The notes beneath the pieces were generated by a model. The model was not told where the DNA came from, ran no database searches, and saw nothing but the letters and a program-made list of their open reading frames with translations. This document shows, one piece after another, positions 1 through 4,528 of a DNA stretch of 5,041 nt; position 1 is the first letter of the stretch, and every line of letters begins with the position of its first letter. The position numbers were made by a program, and so were the translations under genes. This stretch comes from Alphaproteobacteria bacterium (GTDB lineage Bacteria > Pseudomonadota > Alphaproteobacteria > Rhizobiales > Beijerinckiaceae). The stretch covers positions 1 to 5,041 of the forward strand of contig RFXE01000138.1 in the NCBI GenBank assembly GCA_009921785.1. Reading direction: 5' to 3'.

Positions 1-5
1 AGTAA
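1..5 (+). CDS. rplE: Probable last bases of rplE (50S ribosomal protein L5), stop codon only
   Basis: In spc operons the gene before rpsN is rplE. Here the first bases fit the end of that gene: a TAA at 3-5 would be its stop, preceded by the last two bases (AG) of a codon that could be CAG, matching the Gln that often ends alphaproteobacterial L5. Only two coding bases are visible, so the identity rests on gene order. A second reading frame would stop at TAA 17-19 instead. The third frame stays open into rpsN. Confidence 0.4.
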
Positions 6-18
6 GAGTTCGCTCTTA
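3..18 (+). other. Perfect 6-bp hairpin with TTCG loop before rpsN
   Basis: TAAGAG (3-8) pairs with CTCTTA (13-18) around the loop TTCG. The TAA at 3-5 is the probable rplE stop. The loop is closed by G-C, not the C-G that makes UUCG tetraloops exceptionally stable. No T-run follows, so it is not a terminator. The 13-base purine-rich stretch before rpsN is left unpaired. Function is unknown and chance is possible. Confidence 0.4.
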
Positions 19-30
19 AACGCGGGCACC

Positions 31-41
31 AGGAGAGAGAG
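31..41 (+). promoter_or_regulatory. Ribosome binding site of rpsN
   Basis: The purine run AGGAGAGAGAG ends four bases before the ATG at 46. Its AGGAG core (31-35) lies 10 bases from the start codon, so a Shine-Dalgarno pairing is well placed and supports that start. Confidence 0.7.
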
Positions 42-45
42 CCAC

Positions 46-351
46 ATGGCCAAGAAGAGTGCAATTGAGAACAACAAGCGCAAGCAGAAGCTTGCGGCGC
101 AATATGCGGCGCGTCGTCGTCGTCTGAAGGCGATTGCCGATGACATGACGAAGCCAATGGAAGAGCGTTTCGAAGCGCGTTTGAAATTGGCGCAGCTTCC
201 GCGTAACTCGGCAGCAAACCGCGTTCGCAATCGTTGCGAAGTGTCGGGTCGTCCGCGCGCTGTTTATCGTAAGCTGAAAATGTCGCGTATTGCTTTGCGC
301 GAAATGGGTTCGAAGGGTCTGATTCCAGGCCTGACGAAGTCGAGCTGGTAA
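46..351 (+). CDS. rpsN: 30S ribosomal protein S14, zinc-independent long form
   Basis: S14 is a late-assembling small-subunit protein of the 30S head, where it contacts 16S rRNA and neighbours S3 and S10. The 101-residue product has the usual length of the proteobacterial long form. It starts with a Lys-rich MAKKSAIENN, continues with a basic helix (RRRR at 23-26), and carries the family core LPRNSAANRVRNRCEVSGRP at about 51-70, then a C-terminal GLIPGLTKSSW. There is one cysteine (Cys64) and no paired CxxC motifs, so this is the C-minus, zinc-free type, not the ~61-residue zinc-ribbon type. The ATG at 46 follows a purine-rich ribosome binding site at 31-41. rpsH follows after 13 nt, so the two are almost certainly cotranscribed. 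Identification is secure. Confidence 0.98.
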   Translation: MAKKSAIENNKRKQKLAAQYAARRRRLKAIADDMTKPMEERFEARLKLAQLPRNSAANRVRNRCEVSGRPRAVYRKLKMSRIALREMGSKGLIPGLTKSSW

Positions 352-364
352 GGGGGATCGGACC

Positions 365-763
365 ATGGCAGTGAACGATCCCGTCGGTGATATGTTGACC
401 CGCATCCGCAATGCGCAGATGCGTCGCAAATCGTCCGTCTCCACACCCGGCTCGCGTCTTCGTGCACACATCCTCGATGTGTTGAAATCTGAAGGCTTCA
501 TCCGCGGTTATTCGACAACCGAATATGGCAATGGCCGTACCGAGTTCGAAATCGAATTGAAATATTTCGATGGCGAACCGGTTATCCGAAAGATCGAGCG
601 CGTCTCGAAGCCGGGCCGTCGCGTGTATTCATCGGTGACATCGATGCCGCGCGTGGCGAATGGTTTGGGCGTGACAATCCTCTCCACACCGCAGGGTGTG
701 ATGGCGGATCATGAAGCGCGTGAAAAGAATGTGGGCGGCGAAGTGCTCTGCATGGTCTTCTGA
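365..763 (+). CDS. rpsH: 30S ribosomal protein S8
   Basis: S8 is a primary 16S rRNA-binding protein (central domain, helix 21) needed early in 30S assembly. In E. coli it also represses its own operon by binding spc mRNA near rplE, a site that would lie outside this window. The 132-residue length is normal. The N terminus MAVNDPVGDMLTRIRNAQ is typical. SKPGRRVY lies at 81-88, and the conserved C-terminal signature GVTILSTPQGVMADHEAR at 102-119 contains the STxxG loop that contacts rRNA. The protein ends NVGGEVLCMVF. The ATG at 365 follows an AAGGGGG Shine-Dalgarno (350-356) that overlaps the rpsN stop codon, suggesting translational coupling. rplF follows after 37 nt. No anomalies are seen and the call is secure. 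Confidence 0.98.
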   Translation: MAVNDPVGDMLTRIRNAQMRRKSSVSTPGSRLRAHILDVLKSEGFIRGYSTTEYGNGRTEFEIELKYFDGEPVIRKIERVSKPGRRVYSSVTSMPRVANGLGVTILSTPQGVMADHEAREKNVGGEVLCMVF

Positions 764-767
764 CCAT
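752..767 (+). other. Small perfect hairpin across the rpsH stop codon
   Basis: ATGGTC (752-757) pairs with GACCAT (762-767) around a four-base loop TTCT, and the rpsH stop TGA (761-763) lies at the loop-stem boundary. There is no T-run behind it, so it is not a terminator. A six-base-pair stem of this kind is expected several times by chance in a 5-kb window, so a function is only a possibility. Confidence 0.3.
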
Positions 768-800
768 CGGAACACAGGGTAATATTGGAGAAACAGATCC

Positions 801-1334
801 ATGTCTCGTGTAGGCAAAAAACCCGTCGCCATTCCCTCCGGTGTTACAGCCGCAGTCGAAGGTCAGACGGTCAAGGTGAAGGGCGCGAAGGGCGAATTGT
901 CATTCGTCGTTCCCGATCTCGTTGAAGTGTCGCAAGGCGAAGGCGCGATTAAGGTCACGCCACGCAATGACTCAAAGCAAGCGCGTTCTCTCTGGGGCAC
1001 GTCGCGCGCTCAAGTCGCCAACCTTGTCAAAGGTGTGACGAGCGGTTACGAGAAGAAACTCGAAATCAACGGCGTCGGTTACAAAGCGGCGGTTGCCGGT
1101 AGCGTGCTGAAACTGAACCTCGGTTACAGCCACGATGTCGATTATGCGATTCCGAAAGGCATCCAGATCGTCACGCCGAAGCCGACCGAAATCATCATCA
1201 GCGGCATTAACAAGCAGGTGGTCGGCCAGACCGCTGCCGAGATCCGTAAGGTTCGCGGCCCTGAGCCTTATCAAGGCAAGGGCGTGAAGTATGCCGATGA
1301 ATTCATCTTCCGTAAGGAAGGCAAGAAGAAGTAA
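801..1334 (+). CDS. rplF: 50S ribosomal protein L6
   Basis: L6 binds 23S rRNA near the sarcin-ricin loop and the base of the L7/L12 stalk, and is needed for late 50S assembly and factor binding. The 177-residue product matches the usual bacterial length. It has the two repeated L6 domains: an N-terminal one (about 1-80, beginning MSRVGKKPVAIP) and a C-terminal one (about 88-170, with LEINGVGYKA at 87-96). The family signature PEPYQGKGV is at 154-162, followed by a basic tail RKEGKKK. The ATG at 801 is preceded by TTGGAGA, with GGAG at 787-790 about ten bases upstream. The gene is separated from rpsH by 37 nt and from rplR by 10 nt. The call is secure. Confidence 0.98.
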   Translation: MSRVGKKPVAIPSGVTAAVEGQTVKVKGAKGELSFVVPDLVEVSQGEGAIKVTPRNDSKQARSLWGTSRAQVANLVKGVTSGYEKKLEINGVGYKAAVAGSVLKLNLGYSHDVDYAIPKGIQIVTPKPTEIIISGINKQVVGQTAAEIRKVRGPEPYQGKGVKYADEFIFRKEGKKK

Positions 1335-1338
1335 GGGG
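1333..1338 (+). promoter_or_regulatory. Ribosome binding site of rplR, decides the start
   Basis: AAGGGG overlaps the last two bases of the rplF stop codon and lies six bases before the ATG at 1345. An upstream in-frame ATG at 1291 has no comparable site and would force a long overlap with rplF, so 1345 is preferred. The overlap with the rplF stop suggests that ribosomes finishing rplF help start rplR. Confidence 0.75.
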
Positions 1339-1344
1339 CCCATC

Positions 1345-1707
1345 ATGGCGAAGAAATCTGTTGCCACCGATCGCCGTCAGGCCCGTGTGCGCCGTACTCT
1401 CAAAGCAGTGGGTAATGGCCGTCCGCGTTTGTCGGTGTTCCGCTCATCGAAGCAGATCTATGCGCAAGTTATCGATGACGCCAAGGGCGTCACGATTGCT
1501 GCCGCTTCAACTCTTGAAAAAGATTTGAAGACAACACTGAAGACCGGCGCTGATGTTGCGGCAGCTACCGCTGTTGGCAAACTCGTTGCTGAACGTGCGG
1601 TTAAAGCAGGCGTGAAAGCGATCGTGTTCGATCGTGGCGCTTACATGTATCATGGTCGCGTCAAAGCGCTCGCCGATGCGGCGCGCGAAGCCGGACTGGA
1701 ATTCTAA
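1345..1707 (+). CDS. rplR: 50S ribosomal protein L18
   Basis: L18 binds 5S rRNA and, with L5 and others, docks it into the central protuberance of the large subunit. From the ATG at 1345 the product is 120 residues, the normal length for bacterial L18. It opens with a basic tail (MAKKSVATDRRQARVRR), then RPRLSVFRSSKQIYAQVIDD at 27-46, the start of the 5S-binding fold. The conserved end VFDRGAYMYHGRVKALADAA is at 94-113, before REAGLEF. The frame stays open upstream to an ATG at 1291, but those 18 extra residues are out-of-frame rplF sequence and unlike L18. The gene lies 10 nt after rplF. It ends before an 83-nt gap with two hairpins, so it may close a transcriptional sub-block. Confidence 0.97.
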   Translation: MAKKSVATDRRQARVRRTLKAVGNGRPRLSVFRSSKQIYAQVIDDAKGVTIAAASTLEKDLKTTLKTGADVAAATAVGKLVAERAVKAGVKAIVFDRGAYMYHGRVKALADAAREAGLEF

Positions 1708-1712
1708 TCATC

Positions 1713-1734
1713 GGGGGCGGATCGCTCTGCCCCC
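1713..1734 (+). other. GC-rich hairpin in the rplR-rpsE gap, no T-run
   Basis: GGGGGCGG (1713-1720) pairs with CTCTGCCCCC-side bases 1727-1734 to give an eight-pair stem (one G-T wobble, 1719-1728) and a six-base loop ATCGCT. It begins five bases after the rplR stop codon. The bases that follow (ATTAAC) are not a T-tract, so on its own it is not a classical terminator. It could block 3' exonucleases, be an RNase target, or act with the hairpin just downstream. Confidence 0.6.
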
Positions 1735-1749
1735 ATTAACTCGAAGCGA

Positions 1750-1775
1750 GCGGGTCGGTCCCGGCCCGCGTTTTT
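1750..1775 (+). terminator. Terminator-like hairpin with T5 run between rplR and rpsE
   Basis: GCGGGTC (1750-1756) pairs with GGCCCGC (1763-1769) around the six-base loop GGTCCC, with one wobble pair (1755-1764). One base later comes TTTTT (1771-1775). This is the layout of an intrinsic terminator. It sits in the middle of an operon whose downstream genes are also essential ribosomal protein genes, so it is more likely a partial terminator (attenuator) or processing site than a full stop. The T-run is short and the stem only seven pairs, so strength is uncertain. Confidence 0.55.
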
Positions 1776-1778
1776 AGT

Positions 1779-1784
1779 GAGAGG
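1779..1784 (+). promoter_or_regulatory. Ribosome binding site of rpsE
   Basis: GAGAGG lies six bases before the ATG at 1791 and only three bases past the T-run of the terminator-like hairpin. Unlike its neighbours, this site does not overlap the preceding stop codon, which is 71 bases upstream of it. Translational coupling to rplR is therefore unlikely. Confidence 0.65.
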
Positions 1785-1790
1785 CCTGAA

Positions 1791-2357
1791 ATGGCAAGAG
1801 AACCAAGAGAACGTAAGGATCGCGACCGCGAAGAGCGCGACTCCGAATTTGTGGATCGTCTCGTCCACATCAACCGCGTTGCAAAAGTGGTGAAGGGCGG
1901 CCGTCGTTTCGGTTTCGCAGCCCTCGTCGTTGTCGGCGATCAAAAAGGTCGCGTCGGCTTCGGTCACGGCAAAGCACGCGAAGTTCCTGAAGCAATCCGT
2001 AAGGCCACTGAAGCGGCTAAGCGCGCTGTTGTGCGCATTCCGCTTCGTGAAGGCCGCACATTGCATCACGACGTAGCGGGCCGTCATGGTTCGGGCAAAG
2101 TCGTTCTTCGTGCAGCGCCTGCCGGTACCGGTATCATCGCCGGTGGCCCGATGCGTGCGGTGTTCGAAGCGCTCGGCATGCATGACGTTGTGTCGAAGTC
2201 GCTCGGTTCATCGAACCCATACAACCTTGTGCGTGCAACGGTTGATGCGTTGAAGCATCAGGACAACCCCCGCACGGTTGCCGCTCGTCGCGGTCTCAAA
2301 GTTTCCCAATTGCAAGCCCGCCGTGGTGACACGGATGGTGCCGGCGCTGACGCATAA
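1791..2357 (+). CDS. rpsE: 30S ribosomal protein S5
   Basis: S5 is a small-subunit protein at the mRNA entry side, working with S4 and S8 in decoding accuracy and 30S assembly; ribosomal ambiguity and spectinomycin resistance mutations map to it in other bacteria. The 188-residue product has a charged N-terminal extension (about 1-18, rich in Arg, Glu and Asp). The double-stranded RNA-binding-like domain follows at about 19-84 with the S5 signature region at 37-69 (KGGRRFGFAALVVVGD at 35-50). The C-terminal domain is at about 98-171, including APAGTGIIAGGPMRAVFEA at 109-127 and GSSNPYNLVRA at 139-149. A hydrophilic tail closes it. The sequence closely resembles Hyphomicrobiales S5 as I recall them. 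It lies 83 nt after rplR, behind two hairpins, and 14 nt before rpmD. Confidence 0.98.
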   Translation: MAREPRERKDRDREERDSEFVDRLVHINRVAKVVKGGRRFGFAALVVVGDQKGRVGFGHGKAREVPEAIRKATEAAKRAVVRIPLREGRTLHHDVAGRHGSGKVVLRAAPAGTGIIAGGPMRAVFEALGMHDVVSKSLGSSNPYNLVRATVDALKHQDNPRTVAARRGLKVSQLQARRGDTDGAGADA

Positions 2358-2371
2358 GGGAGCGAGATCTC

Positions 2372-2584
2372 ATGGCTAAAGCAGCAACCACGAAAGCCGC
2401 GTCCTCGACAGTGACTGTCGAGCAGATCGGCAGCCCGATCCGCCGCATTTCTGAACAACGTCAGACATTGATCGGTTTGGGTTTGAACAAACTTCATCGC
2501 CGCTCGACCTTGCTGGACACTCCTGAAGTGCGCGGCATGATCCATGCGGTTCGTCACCTCGTTCGCGTCGTCGACGGTAAGTGA
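2372..2584 (+). CDS. rpmD: 50S ribosomal protein L30
   Basis: L30 is a small large-subunit protein that sits on 23S rRNA. The 70-residue product is slightly longer than the ~60 residues common in the family because of an Ala/Thr/Lys/Ser-rich N-terminal stretch (about 2-13). The core follows: VTVEQIGSPIRR at 14-25, the hallmark LIGLGLNKLHRR at 33-44, DTPEVRGMI at 49-57, and the end HLVRVVDGK. The ATG at 2372 is preceded by AAGGGAGCGAG (2356-2366), which begins inside the rpsE stop codon. No later Met before the core would give a shorter L30, so the extension is genuine to this reading. It is 14 nt after rpsE and 10 nt before rplO, within one tight block. Confidence 0.96.
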   Translation: MAKAATTKAASSTVTVEQIGSPIRRISEQRQTLIGLGLNKLHRRSTLLDTPEVRGMIHAVRHLVRVVDGK

Positions 2585-2589
2585 GGAGG
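2585..2589 (+). promoter_or_regulatory. Ribosome binding site of rplO, decides the start
   Basis: GGAGG directly follows the rpmD stop codon (2582-2584) and lies five bases before the ATG at 2595. It is among the strongest Shine-Dalgarno matches in the window. It selects 2595 over an in-frame ATG at 2544 that lies inside rpmD. Confidence 0.8.
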
Positions 2590-2594
2590 ACGCT

Positions 2595-3071
2595 ATGAAA
2601 CTCAATGGTATCAAGGATAACTCCGGCTCGAAGAAATCCCGTATCCGCGTTGGTCGCGGTATTGGTTCGGGCAAGGGCAAGACCGGTGGTCGCGGCGTGA
2701 AGGGTCAAACGGCTCGTACGGGCGTGGCGATCAAGGGCTTCGAAGGCGGTCAGATGCCGCTCTATCGTCGTCTTCCTAAGCGCGGCTTCACGAATATCCA
2801 CGCCAAGCACTTCAACGAAGTGAATATCGGCCGGATTCAAACAGCAGTTGATGCGAAGAAACTCGACGCATCGAAGCCAGTAACGATTGAAGCTTTGGTG
2901 GCTGCAGGCGTGTGCTCGCGTGCGCTTGATGGCGTGCGTATTTTGGGCTCGGGCGAACTCAAGGCGAAGATCGCCGTTGAAGTTGCCGGCGTCACAAAGA
3001 CAGCGCAAGCGGCGATCGAGAAGGCTGGCGGCTCAGTGAAGATCCTCGGTGGCGCGGAAGCCTCCGCTTGA
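2595..3071 (+). CDS. rplO: 50S ribosomal protein L15
   Basis: L15 is a mainly 23S rRNA-binding large-subunit protein whose glycine- and arginine-rich N-terminal arm threads into the rRNA core. From the ATG at 2595 the product is 158 residues. It begins MKLNGIKDNSGSKKSRIRVG and has the Gly/Lys/Arg-rich arm at about 18-40 (GRGIGSGKGKTGGRGVKGQ at 20-38). GFEGGQMPLYRRLPKRGF follows at 48-65. The C-terminal globular domain (about 75-152) carries the family end AVEVAGVTKTAQAAIEKAGG at 127-146. The frame is open to an ATG at 2544, but the 17 extra residues come from out-of-frame rpmD. The gene is 10 nt after rpmD. After it comes a 122-nt gap with a terminator-like structure, so it probably ends the ribosomal protein block. 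Confidence 0.97.
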   Translation: MKLNGIKDNSGSKKSRIRVGRGIGSGKGKTGGRGVKGQTARTGVAIKGFEGGQMPLYRRLPKRGFTNIHAKHFNEVNIGRIQTAVDAKKLDASKPVTIEALVAAGVCSRALDGVRILGSGELKAKIAVEVAGVTKTAQAAIEKAGGSVKILGGAEASA

Positions 3072-3076
3072 TTTTC

Positions 3077-3106
3077 GGCGGCCAAACCCTAGATTGGGTT
3101 GACGCC
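3077..3106 (+). other. Hairpin with internal loop after rplO
   Basis: AACCC (3085-3089) pairs with GGGTT (3096-3100) around the loop TAGATT, and GGCG (3077-3080) pairs with CGCC (3103-3106) across an internal loop of four and two bases. It starts six bases after the rplO stop. No T-run follows. It is the first of two tandem hairpins in this gap and is weaker than the one downstream. Confidence 0.4.
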
Positions 3107-3119
3107 AAGTAGATGTGAC

Positions 3120-3165
3120 AAGCCGGGCGGCGGATAAAAAATTCCGTTAGCCCGGTTTTTCTTTC
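3120..3165 (+). terminator. Intrinsic terminator-like hairpin between rplO and secY
   Basis: CCGGGC (3123-3128) pairs perfectly with GCCCGG (3150-3155). The stem continues inward, past a single bulged A (3149), through two G-T wobbles and CGGA/TCCG (3131-3134 with 3143-3146), to an eight-base A-rich loop at 3135-3142. Outward it can extend by AAG (3120-3122) with the first Ts (3156-3158). TTTTTCTTTC follows at 3156-3165. This is the best terminator candidate in the window on the plus strand; the minus-strand side has no matching T-run after the stem. Because secY and adk lie downstream, partial termination (attenuation) or an unseen secY promoter is implied. Confidence 0.7.
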
Positions 3166-3193
3166 AGAACGGTATGCGGGAAGGGCAGCAGCA

Positions 3194-4528
3194 ATGGCAT
3201 CGGCAGCGGAGCAGCTTGCGGCAAATTTGAATTTCGGCGCGCTTGCAAAAGCCGACGAGTTGAAACAGCGCATTTGGTTTACGTTAGGCGCGCTGATCGT
3301 CTACCGTATCGGAACCTATATTCCGTTGCCGGGCATTAATGTTGTCGCGCTTGCTGAATTTTTCAAACAACAACAACAAGGCATGTTGGGCTTGTTCAAC
3401 ATGTTCTCTGGTGGTGCCGTTGGCCGTTTGGCAATCTTCGCACTTGCGATCATGCCTTATATTTCTGCGTCGATCATTATTCAGCTTTTGACTTCGGCTG
3501 TTCCGCAACTTGATCAGTTGAAGAAAGAAGGCGAATCCGGTCGTAAAGTTATTAATCAATACACACGTTATTTGACGGTGGTTCTCGCGGCATTCCAAGC
3601 CTGGGGCATCGCCGTTGGCCTTGAAGGTTCAACCAATGTGGTGCTTGAACCGGGCCTGTTCTTCCGCCTCTCAACAACCATCACGCTTGTTGGTGGCACA
3701 TTGTTTTTGATGTGGCTTGGTGAACAGATCACACAACGCGGCATTGGTAACGGTACATCACTGATCATCTTTGCCGGCATCGTTGCGGGCTTGCCGAATG
3801 CGATTGCTAATATGCTTGAGCTTGGTCGTCAGGGTGCGATTTCATCGTTCTTGATCTTGGTGATTGTTGTGATGGCGTTTGCCGTTATTGCCTTCATCGT
3901 TTTCATGGAACGTGCACAACGCCGTTTGCTGATCAATTATCCGAAGCGTCAGGTCGGCAATCGCGTCTATGAGGGTCAGACATCCTTTCTGCCATTGAAG
4001 CTCAACACGTCGGGCGTCATTCCACCGATCTTCGCGTCGTCTCTTTTGTTGTTGCCAACAACCGTGTCGAGCTTCGCCGCACAATCGGGTGCTGCAGGAT
4101 GGTTGGGTGCAATCGCAACCTATCTCGGACATGGCCGCCCGCTGTTTATGGTCGCTTATGCGGGACTCATTATTTTCTTCACATTCTTCTACACCGCGAT
4201 TGTCTTTAATCCGGCAGAGACGGCGGATAATCTCAAAAAGCAGGGCGGCTTCATTCCGGGCATTCGTCCTGGCGAGCGCACCGCGGAATTTATCGACAAG
4301 GTACTCTCGCGTATCACCGTGTTGGGTGCAGGCTATCTCGTGATCATCTGCATGTTACCCGAATTGCTCGTATCGCAGGCGGCGCTTCCCTTCTATTTTG
4401 GCGGGACATCGCTCTTGATTGTTGTGAGCGTAACGATGGACACTGTGGCGCAAGTCCATGGCCATCTGCTCGCCCACCAATATGAAGGGCTGGTCAAGAA
4501 GTCCAAATTGAAGGGGGGAAGACGGTGA
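3194..4528 (+). CDS. secY: Protein translocase channel subunit SecY
   Basis: SecY is the pore of the SecYEG translocon in the inner membrane, passing unfolded proteins across it (with SecA) or inserting membrane proteins from docked ribosomes. The 444-residue length is normal. Ten hydrophobic segments can be read at roughly 26-44, 77-98, 124-143, 158-176, 184-204, 216-238, 272-292, 317-338, 372-392 and 397-415. Family motifs are intact: the plug region GLFNMFSGGA at 66-75, IMPYISASIIIQLL at 86-99, GIGNGTSLIIF at 183-193, LNTSGVIPPIFAS at 270-282, and GGFIPGIRPGERT at 351-363. The Arg at 358 corresponds by motif to E. coli Arg357, important for SecA-driven export. The basic tail ends KKSKLKGGRR. 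It is 122 nt after rplO, behind a terminator-like hairpin, and overlaps adk by 4 nt. Confidence 0.98.
   Translation: MASAAEQLAANLNFGALAKADELKQRIWFTLGALIVYRIGTYIPLPGINVVALAEFFKQQQQGMLGLFNMFSGGAVGRLAIFALAIMPYISASIIIQLLTSAVPQLDQLKKEGESGRKVINQYTRYLTVVLAAFQAWGIAVGLEGSTNVVLEPGLFFRLSTTITLVGGTLFLMWLGEQITQRGIGNGTSLIIFAGIVAGLPNAIANMLELGRQGAISSFLILVIVVMAFAVIAFIVFMERAQRRLLINYPKRQVGNRVYEGQTSFLPLKLNTSGVIPPIFASSLLLLPTTVSSFAAQSGAAGWLGAIATYLGHGRPLFMVAYAGLIIFFTFFYTAIVFNPAETADNLKKQGGFIPGIRPGERTAEFIDKVLSRITVLGAGYLVIICMLPELLVSQAALPFYFGGTSLLIVVSVTMDTVAQVHGHLLAHQYEGLVKKSKLKGGRR
4511..4518 (+). promoter_or_regulatory. Ribosome binding site of adk, supports the GTG start
   Basis: AAGGGGGG lies inside the 3' end of secY, six bases before the GTG at 4525. 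With the GTGA overlap it indicates that adk translation is coupled to secY. Confidence 0.75.

Larger units (their letters stand above)
3072..3193 (+). other. Intergenic region rplO-secY, no gene
   Basis: This 122-base gap is the longest in the window. It contains two tandem hairpins (3077-3106 and 3120-3165) and the secY ribosome binding site GGGAAGGG at 3178-3185, which ends eight bases before the ATG. I see no convincing sigma-70-type promoter: a TTGACG at 3099-3104 has no plausible -10 partner at 16-18 bases. No small ORF with its own ribosome binding site is apparent. Confidence 0.7.

Noticed and set aside
346..365. Weak TGGT/ACCA pairing around the rpsH ribosome binding site
   Set aside because: Only four base pairs with a 12-base loop; too weak to argue for control of rpsH translation.
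972..1367. 131-codon minus-strand ORF antisense to rplF
   Set aside because: Antisense shadow of rplF with no recognisable domain and no independent ribosome binding evidence. The same applies to the other minus-strand ORFs in the window, including those antisense to rpsN, rpsE, secY and adk.
2376..3008. 210-codon open reading frame on the minus strand across rpmD and rplO
   Set aside because: It lies wholly antisense to two well-identified ribosomal protein genes, has no recognisable protein family features, and is the kind of shadow that codon bias in these genes produces.
3054..3067. Five-pair hairpin GCGGA-AGCC-TCCGC in the last codons of rplO
   Set aside because: It lies in coding sequence, is short, and stems of this size are common by chance.
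3099..3104. TTGACG as a -35 element for a secY promoter
   Set aside because: At 16-18 bases downstream the sequence is GC-rich (around AGCCGGG) with no -10-like hexamer. It also forms part of a hairpin stem. A promoter cannot be excluded, but the sequence does not support one.
4089..4343. 84-codon plus-strand ORF inside secY in another frame
   Set aside because: SecY is intact and conserved across this stretch, and the overlapping frame has no family features.
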